From: Malachius bipustulatus
Taxonomy: Eukaryota; Arthropoda; Insecta; Coleoptera; Melyridae
Direction of reading: 5' to 3'
Length of the DNA: 64,000 nucleotides
Assembly: GCA_910589415.1 (NCBI GenBank)
Contig: OU342637.1
Coordinates: forward strand, 37,292,162-37,356,161
A program made the translations under genes and the position numbers. Each line of letters begins with the position of its first letter. Positions within the stretch are counted from its first letter, which is position 1. The notes below the pieces were generated by a model. That model ran no database searches and was not told where the DNA came from. It worked only from the letters and a program-made list of their open reading frames with translations. Below, piece by piece: positions 56,300 through 64,000 of the stretch.

Positions 56300-56900
56300 A
56301 GCTGGAGGTAGCTACGAGATATTTAGCGGCGAAAGGAGCACAAATTCCTAGTAACGACGAAGATAAATAGCGTGTAACAGTGTCCCCGCTGTATGAAAAT
56401 AATTCACTGTTCGCACCGCATTAAGGTCGCGCTATACTCGAACGTTTCAACCAGTTTCCTGCCGCTCTGAATGAATTGTTCGGATAGACTGACTGAATCT
56501 AATGGCACGTTGTAATTTCGGGTTCAACAGAGCAGATAACAACATCAACGCAAATTACGTCAGGACTCAGGAGTCAGGCTAGAGATAGAACGTTTTTGGT
56601 TTCGTCGCTCGGTGACGGAGCTTTGTGGTCCGCTCTAGTCGGTGCAAGTCGTTTATGTACCTGATATTCGGAAAAGCTGGCTCTAATTAACGCTAGAACT
56701 AGTAGAACATTCCACCGATCCTCTTTGGATCGAGATGGTTCTTGCTACTTTGAGAGATATCCAGATAGCGGTGTAAATATCGATAAGGAACGAGTAACTG
56801 TTACTTGGGTGGTTAGTGTGATTTTGGACATTTTCGTAGCGTTGTTAAGGGAGGTATTATTATATCCAGTAACGCCGTCATCGAAAAAAAATTGAGAACT
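56300..56900. other. Unique non-coding DNA
   Basis: GC-balanced, no supportable exon. Confidence 0.35.
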
Positions 56901-56904
56901 TACA

Positions 56905-58760
56905 GAATCTTTACAATAATTATAAGGGGCGTATCTCAAAAACGAAAAACTCTGCAATCCACATGGTCCACAGCATTGGATGCAAAGCTTGCAGAGCATC
57001 CTATGAAAAAACTAAACTCAAAAACTGTTTTTCAATGAACATTTTACAACTTCAGGCGTGCCAAAGTTCATAAATCCAATTATAATTTCTCGGAGCGTTA
57101 CCTGAACAAGAAAATTCAAAGATCTATCAAAGCTTATCTAACGGGCGTATCTCCAAAATGCTAAATCCCAAAGCAAAATGGTTATCAATTTCATGCTTGC
57201 CATGTTTCATAGCATTCGATGGAAAATTTTCAGTGCTTTTTTTCAAAACTATATCAAAAACGGTGTATTTCCGGATTATTAAAATTCTCAGAGGCGTATA
57301 TCAAAACCGTGAATTTTAGTTAAAAATTCGTTTCAATTTCGGGCTTTTGATCGATCATTGCATGTCATGCCAAATGTTCTCAACGGGATAAAAAATTCAA
57401 ATTGACGTATTACACAATTGTAAGGGGCGTATCTCCAAAACAATATAAATTGTAGAGTAATTCTGTCTTCAGGCTCAGGCTTGACATAATTCGTAGCCAA
57501 GTTTTTGCGTAATTTGTATAGAAAGATAACTCCAGAAACTTTTCTTGTTTTGCAAATTTTCACAATTTTATTAAAAGGCGTATCTCCCAATGGGTAAGTT
57601 TTAAAGAGAAAAAATATAGTTTTCAGTTTCCTAGTTCCCTAGTCGATAAATCCAATTACAAGTTCTGAGAGCGTTGCTTGAAAAAATAAATTCAAAGACT
57701 TACCGAATTTGATTTAACGGACGTATCTCAAAAACAGCAAATCACAAAATGATCAACTTCGGGCTTGTCATAATCAATGATCCATAGCTTCCGGAGCCAA
57801 ATTTTCAAAATGTTGATTAAAATGTGTTTTAACGTATTTGCCACAATTCTAAGAGGCGTATCTCCAAAACGGTAAAAATTGTAAAGCAAAACAGTCTTCA
57901 GTTTCGAGCTTGACATTTCCCATGGCAAGCTCGATTGATGCTGAGTTTTCTAAAAGTTCTGTATGAAAAAATTCGAAAACTGTTTTTTTTTTCGAATTCT
58001 TTACACTGTAAAAAGATTCAAGAGACGTATCTCTATTACATAAATTGTAAATATAAAACAATGGTTTACAGTTTCAGGCTTGCGCTAGTTTATACATATA
58101 TCCAATTATCGCTTCTCAGAGCGTTGTTTGAAAAAAAATTCAAAGACTTACTGAATTTTATTTAAAGGCCATATCTCAAAAACGGAAAATCACAAAACGA
58201 AACGGTTAAACTTCAGGATTGTCAAAGGCAATCGAAGCATTCGAAGGCAATGTTTGTTTAAACAAATTTTACACAATTCTAAAAGGGCGTATCTCCAAAA
58301 TATTAAGACATACTATTTTAACTTTCACTGCTGCTGGATACCATAGAAATCAATGCCAAATTTGTTTTGAAAATAAAATTGATAGTATATCAAATTTTTC
58401 GCAATTCTATAGGACGTATCTCTGAAACGGAAAGTCGCCGAGCAATCGTCTTTCAGTTTATTGCTAATTATAGTCCACAAAATTCGAACTGGATTAAAAA
58501 AAGAAATTAAAAAAGGCCACCTTACTGAATGCTACATAATTCTGAAGGACGTATCTCAATAAATTAAAAATTTTTAGAGTTTGAAGATTTCCAGTCTTGA
58601 AAAAAATTAAGGACGGTAATTTACTGAATTCTGCACAATAGGAGTATCTCTAAAACTGTAAATTCTGTAACTAAGCGGTTTTCAGTTGCAGGACTTATCT
58701 CAAAATATTTCTTCCATGATAAGCGTATCTCCAAAATGCTGAATTTCAGAACCAAACAAA
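56905..58760 (+). repeat. ~100-170-bp repeat array with conserved GGCGTATCTCCAAAA box (about 14 copies)
   Basis: The box occurs near 56928, 57143, 57292, 57423, 57574, 57720, 57853, 58024, 58168, 58285, 58413, 58545, 58642 and 58720. The rest of each unit is much more diverged, though AAATTGTAAAGCAAAA, TCAGTTTCNGGCTTG and CAAATTTTCACAATT recur. Such a box surviving in otherwise drifting units is unusual. No coding function. Confidence 0.88.
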
Positions 58761-60300
58761 AATTCAAAAACGGTTTAAACGGCTGTTGTTTCTAAAGTGC
58801 GCTTAAGAATTTAAAGAGAACTTAAATTATTATTATCAAAATGACCACTCCCTCAAACCTTCAATCTCCTCCATTATTATTTCTCCAATTATTACATTTT
58901 ATTGATATTTCTTTCGGTTTGTTGCCGGTTAAGGTGGTTTCGGTCGTTCCTGGAAATAATTGGAATTAAAACGAAGCGAAATTGTTTCATGTCTAGCCGG
59001 AATTGAATTTAAGGAAATAAATTCCGCTCCCATTTTAATACACAAATTAACAAGATCTAAACGACCGGGCGTGTTTCTCACCCCGCGTCCAATTACGCGG
59101 AGATAATTATTACTGGAACCCCGCCGAGAGGAAATATTCTGTAAACATCAGCATAATCATCAGATTCTCCCTTTCCTCCGTCTAAAATCCGGCCGTCTTT
59201 TGTGCGACTACAACAAGTCCTCGACTCGAATAAGTCACCGGAAATGATGCCCCTCGTCCCGTCTTAAGGAGCAATGAAATTTTTAATTTCAATTTCCTCG
59301 GGGCCAGTTCGGAAGCGCCGGAACAGAAAAGGCCAATTCTTCCGTTCGCCGCGCGTCTCGGTTTTCATTAAAATTCTCTCCGAGACGGACGAAACATCCG
59401 AAAAGACTGCCAATTAAACAAACAGCAAATTAAACGGTCGGTCGTAAATTTTAATTCCGCATCGGAGCCATTGTTCGGTGTTATGATAGGACGGGATGGG
59501 AGGGAGCGCGTCTTCGTGAATGCTGAACGCCGCCAGGACGGAGGGGTGTCTGTGCGAGGCGAGGGCGAGACGTGCGAAAGGCGTCATTCAGTGACAAAAC
59601 TGCTCGCCTTCCCCGCTCCATAACAATGACGTATTACGACATTGTTTTCCGTATTATTATATTAATTATAATTAACACCCTCGGCAGTGTTGTTAAGTGT
59701 TAAGTGTTAAGACTAAGACCAAGACTGTTAAGTGTTAGTAGAGCGCAAACAAATGCCTCGATTACGAACGCGGCCATTCATAAAGGGTTAAATCTACTTA
59801 GCCCCTAACCTAATACACCTACTAACATAAACAACTCCAACCCCTCCACTCGAGAGATGAGACTCTCGAGGAATTTTTTTATTAATAATTCAAATTGTTT
59901 GAGCTGCGCTTGCTTATTCGTAAGTACGATCGAGTAAGTAAATATCCGCAAATAAATTTAATTCCCGAATCCGAGACATCGAATCTTCCCGGGACCACTT
60001 CAGGAAACCTGGAACTTCTCGTCGGGCGTCGTGCTTGTATAGCCCCAGGTCGAGGGGGAGCGGAAAGACTCGAGATAATATTGCATTCCGATTTAATTTC
60101 ACTCGACTCCCGGGAATTTAAATTGTTTTATTGGACAGAAACACCTCTGGAGTGGAATTAATTACCCTTTATTGGGATCGGGATTAGTATCGAATTTGCT
60201 AATTATTCTTTGAAGCTATTTGTTTTTTTTTTTCTAAGAATAGGGCTTTGTTGAAGTGACAATGGCTGCGTTCAGAAGGCGGCCGCTGCTGACAGAAAAC
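58761..60300. other. Unique non-coding DNA, partly CpG-rich
   Basis: 59060-59630 is GC-balanced with CpG-rich patches (CCGCCGAGAGG, GTTCGCCGCGCGTCTCGG, GACGGAGGGGTGTCTG). A TTAAGTG run lies at 59692-59714. No exon was recognised. Regulatory or promoter function is possible. Confidence 0.35.
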
Positions 60301-60319
60301 CGGAAGTAAACATCACTGA

Positions 60320-60392
60320 ACGTCCTGTATTACCGACACTGACGCTTTTTTATGCGCTACCCTAGGAAGCGTCAGTGTCGGTAATGCAGATA
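60320..60392 (-). repeat. Small hairpin element, copy 2
   Basis: CTGTATTACCGACACTGACG (60325-60344) extends to a 23-bp arm that pairs with 60367-60389 with one mismatch, around a 19-base loop. The stem matches copy 1 at 20553-20602 over about 20 bases, and the flanking TAGGGTA is shared in the appropriate orientation. Either a short MITE or a hairpin RNA precursor. Confidence 0.8.
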
Positions 60393-61290
60393 CCCTACCA
60401 TCAGCTGTCAAGGTCATCTAGCTATTGAAATTTACGGTTTTCCGAAGTAGCACTAACACGATTATTACTCTTATCGTCTATCCTTTGTTATAATGGTTGT
60501 TAATACATATTATAAGGGTCGTTATTGTACGAAAAAATTATTTTTTTTATGAATTTCTCATAGTGTTTGGTTATGTTATGGTTCAGCAACTGACACACTT
60601 GACAGTATTAACAGCACAGATAGTTTTGCTCGTTCAATAAACACACATCGGCTGTAAAGACAGTGGTTTGACAACTCGGAAGCTGATGGCTTTGAACGCT
60701 TGAAATAACAGTCAGTTTATCGCGCATTTGGACTGCGCAGGCGCCGATGAGTATCGTCGTTTTTTTGACGGATCATCTGTGTACAGGTTTAAAATTTCGG
60801 CCGTATTTATACCAAAGTGACAATCGGCGATCGAGTTTTCTTCCTATTTGTTGTAGGTCTCTGGTCTGGTATTGATTCCAGACATATAAGGGGTGTCCGG
60901 CAATAATTGCATGGAATTATTTCTACTGTAATAATTATTATTGCCACAAGTTCCTAAAGTTTTTCTAAAACTCAAATAGCGGAGTTACAGGCTCTTGAAA
61001 ATTTTTGTCAAAATTGACACAATAAGTCGAAGAGATCTTCAGATAATCATAGTTTTTTTGTTCTAAAGTGTTTTCATATTTTATTAAAGAGAATAAAAAA
61101 TCTACAAAAAAGTTGCTCTTGTTGCGTTTCGATCAAATGAGCCGTTTTCGGGAAGAACGATTTTCGAAAAACGAAAATAAAAAGGATTCAAAAACACATT
61201 TCAACTTTTCAACTAAAAAAGGAGCCATTGTTTGATTAACTGAGGTCAGGAGCATTTTCTACTCTTCGACTTTTATAGGTTGAAGTCAAA
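60393..61290. other. Non-coding DNA, no feature seen
   Basis: AT-rich unique sequence without supportable exon. Confidence 0.35.
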
Positions 61291-63275
61291 TTTGACACAA
61301 AATGCGAAACAATAATTGTCAGTTTGACACGTTGTAAACTATTTTCAATAATCTAATGGTTTCTCAGTGTTGTCAAGTTTGTAAATTTTGAAGTTATTCA
61401 AAGAACATGCAAATCGTAGCTTCGTGCCTTTTGACAATGTTGTTCTGACATTTTTTAACGAAGTTTAATGCCCACATTTTTTGCAGTGCCCCTCATAGCT
61501 TCAATCTGATATTAATGGCGACTCCACGAAATATTAAAAATTATTTTTTTCACACGAACTTTACGTTTGACACTTTGACATATTTATCATTTTGACGTTT
61601 GTAATATTGAAATTTTGAAACACTCTAGGGCGTCCTGATTATGGTCGTCGCTGCCTCATGCCTTGATTCCATTTGACACTAACAACAATAACAATAGTTC
61701 ATGAAACTGGCGTTTGACACTTTGATTTTTCTCATATCTATCAAAGTGACATGCAAATGCGCGTCATAGTTTTATTTAATATTCGCCCAACCTGACATAG
61801 CAACAATAATTGCTACTCCATGAACCATTTAATTTTTTTTTTTCGTGAGAAATTCGCATTTGACAATTCGACATAATTCACACTTTGACGTTTAAAAAAT
61901 TAAACTTAGGAGCCCTTCAGAGAGATCTGCACATGTGGATGATTGCTTCACATCTTTTGATGACACATCTGACAATTTTTGACTAAAGTGACGTTTGACA
62001 GTGTGACATTTCTCTCAGTTTTCAAGCGCCCTGCAGTTGCGCATCACAGCTTCATGATTGGCTCGTTCTGGCATATTAATCATTGAAAACCCACCAATTT
62101 TTCAAATTTTTTTTTTGCGGTTTAAATAAAATTCAACGTAATTCACAATTTGACGTTTAAAAAACAGAATTTATTCTTCTTCTTTTTTAGAGCTCTTGGT
62201 CTAAGTGTACATGGCTTTAAGTCAGGTCTAGAAAATAGAACTTTGGAAGCTCTTTTGAGTGTCATAGCTTCATAATTAGCATTCTTATAGCTCCACGATA
62301 TTTAAGAAAATACATTTTCCTCACGAAAGTTATGTTTGACACTTTGACATGTTTCATATTTTGACATATTTCACTGTTTGACATTTAAAAAATATGTGGC
62401 GACCACTCGCTCCCACAAGAGAGAGAAACAACAACAACAACACATATAGCCGATCTGACCACGACAATTGCAAGTGACCTGGGTAGTGTAAGTAGTGGTA
62501 AGCACACCTGACGCGTAATCAGGAGGTCCGGGGTTCGTATCCCCGCTGGGGCACAAACACTTTTGTTTGGTCAGATCAAGTCACACGCTATAAATATAAA
62601 ATTGCTCTAAAGTTCTTCATATGTTGTACATGCGCGGCGTAAGTCCTTTGACAATGATTTTTATAGTTTTTTGACACTTCTTGACGTTTGAAAATTTGAC
62701 ATTTCCCTCTGTCTTTAAATGGCAGCGCAGATGCGCGTCATAGCTTCATAATTAGCATTCTTATGGCTCCACTATATTTGATAAAATACATTTTTCCCAC
62801 GAAAGTCACGTTTGACACTTTGACATGTTTCTTATTTTGACATATTTCACTCTTTGACATAAAAAATATAAAATTGTACTCTCTAAAGTTCTTCTTATGC
62901 ACATGCGCGGTGTAAGTCCTTTGACAATGGTTTTTACAGTTTTTTGACACTTCTTGACGTTTGAAAATTTGACATTTCTCTCTGTCTTCAAATGGTAGTG
63001 TAGATGTGCGTCATAGCTTCATAATTATCATTTTTATGGCTCCACGATATTTAAGAAAATACATTTTTCCCACGAAAGTCACGTTTGACACTTTGACATG
63101 TTTCTTATTTTGACATATTTCACACTTTGACATTTAAAAAATATAAAATTGTCCTCTCTAAAGTTTTTCTTATGCACATACGCGGCGTGAGTCCTTTGAA
63201 AATGATTTTTACAGTTTTTTTTTACACTTGAAGTTTGAAAATTTGACATTTCTCTGTCTTGATACACCATTCAAT
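61290..63275 (+). repeat. ~275-bp tandem repeat rich in TTTGACACTTTGACAT words
   Basis: CATAGCTTCATAATTA occurs at 62263, 62738 and 63013 (475 and 275 bp apart, the first gap enlarged by the SINE). Each unit also has CACGAAAGTCACGTTTGACA, CTTTGACATGTTTC, ATGCGCG, AGTCCTTTGACAATG and CTTGACGTTTGAAAATTTGA. The earlier part (61.29-62.25 kb) is a more diverged series with the same TTTGACA...TTTGACGTTT vocabulary. At least three good units and about four older ones. Confidence 0.9.
62396..62591 (+). mobile_element. tRNA-like SINE inserted in the 275-bp array
   Basis: About 196 bp interrupt one 275-bp unit; AAATAT flanks it on both sides (62390-62395 and 62592-62597). It holds GGTAAGCACACCTGACGCG, a tRNA-like CCTGA-loop-TCAGG arm and a B box-like GGGTTCGTATCCCC, preceded by an AAC triplet run. 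The CGCGTAATCAGGAG segment is shared with the fragment at 5823-5866. Inverted GATCTGACC and GGTCAGATC words surround the tRNA-like part. It is not a working tRNA: acceptor-stem ends do not pair and the loop lacks the usual T before the anticodon. Confidence 0.8.
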
Positions 63276-64000
63276 AGGGCTATTTCTCCCCATCTTTTTC
63301 ACAAGTCCATCAGTATAAATTATTTGCAACGGTTAGGTCATACAAGATACAAGAAATGTTACATACAAGAAAAGCATTCTAATAGTGAAAGAACTAATTA
63401 GGGAGTTGAAAAATGACAATTTGACTGCGCGGCGTTGACAGATGGATAAAATGAAACCTCGAGCTCTTATTACGCATCACCGAGCCGCTTTGTATGGTAA
63501 TTTTGAGCGCACTTTTTGACTGTCAAACTACCTCTTGAATTTCTCCCTCGTAATAATAGGGCTGTTTCATAATACATAATTCACACCCTTAACAGCGATT
63601 CAATCAAGATAATATGACGATATAAAAAATAACAAGATCCAGGCGCAGGCCAGGCGACACATCCCCGGATTGTAGAACATGGAGAAACATAAAAGCAACC
63701 CCCTGTAATAAAATACACGCACCTATAGACCAATAACAATATACAACGACGTTTGTATCCAATGCACCCCTCTGAGGGGGTCACAAAAGAAGGGGTGGTT
63801 ACCACCACTGTCATCGGTAGCAGGCACCAGCACCGGCACCATCGGTAACAGTAGCGTTATCGTTTGTATAATGTAATCGTTTAATCTATGGGATTACGAA
63901 TGAATAAGCGCATTAACGGTGCGAAAGTTTCTCATTCTCCGCTGTTATTGTTATTATTAAACAGTGTTAGTGTTTGTTGAAAAGTTAGGGATGTTTTATC
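63276..64000. other. Non-coding DNA to the window end
   Basis: No exon or repeat was recognised. A CACC/CATCGG-rich short stretch lies at 63800-63850. Confidence 0.35.

Noticed and set aside
62482..62552. A tRNA gene (tRNA-like loop with CGT and a B box)
   Set aside because: The acceptor ends do not pair, the base before the anticodon is not T, and the segment sits in a ~200-bp insertion with a target duplication; a SINE explains it better.

Overview
This is a eukaryotic nuclear window, almost certainly from an insect. It is AT-rich, has no operons, and is mostly intron or intergenic DNA full of repeats. Only two genes can be supported by reading. The first is tropomodulin (tmod), the actin pointed-end cap, on the + strand. 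It is split over seven recognisable coding exons (6678-10782) whose splice phases all match, giving about 360 residues of a very insect-like protein. The last few codons lie on a downstream exon that I could not identify. The second is the first coding exon of a secreted protein (33441-33563), which starts in a GC/CpG-rich block and ends at a good GTGAGT donor; its later exons were not found.

Layout. 1-6600: AT-rich DNA with a CpG-rich block (2560-2765), a ~1-kb fold-back element with TA target duplication (4082-5073), a tRNA-like SINE fragment (~5823-5866) and a 142-bp MITE (5993-6134). 6678-10922: tmod, whose introns carry ~350-bp and ~165-bp tandem repeats. 11170-14775: a mosaic holding a 168-169-bp satellite (~8 copies) between inverted flanks, a 298-bp-arm palindrome, and inverted satellite copies. 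16-32.9 kb: a chain of unrelated tandem arrays. The last is a striking pair of oppositely oriented arrays (28.65-29.55 kb minus, 30.54-32.92 kb plus) whose units keep codons for GVPQG, a reverse-transcriptase motif. 33.1-33.6 kb: promoter block and first exon of the secreted gene. 34-43 kb: sparse DNA with three inverted-repeat elements, one (40990-42491) with a clean 8-bp target duplication. 44-58.8 kb: more arrays, two families of which occur at two places each. 61-63.3 kb: a ~275-bp array interrupted by a ~200-bp tRNA-like SINE whose 6-bp target duplication is visible.

How it fits together. The window is a gene-poor region where short sequences have repeatedly been expanded into local arrays of roughly 80-360-bp units. 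I count about fifteen apparently unrelated families. Hairpin or fold-back elements are scattered among them, and several lie in or near tmod introns, so they could enter pre-mRNA as long double-stranded RNA. Most short open reading frames here are chance frames inside repeats and are not annotated. Array limits are read by eye and good to a few tens of bases; splice sites are given to the base.
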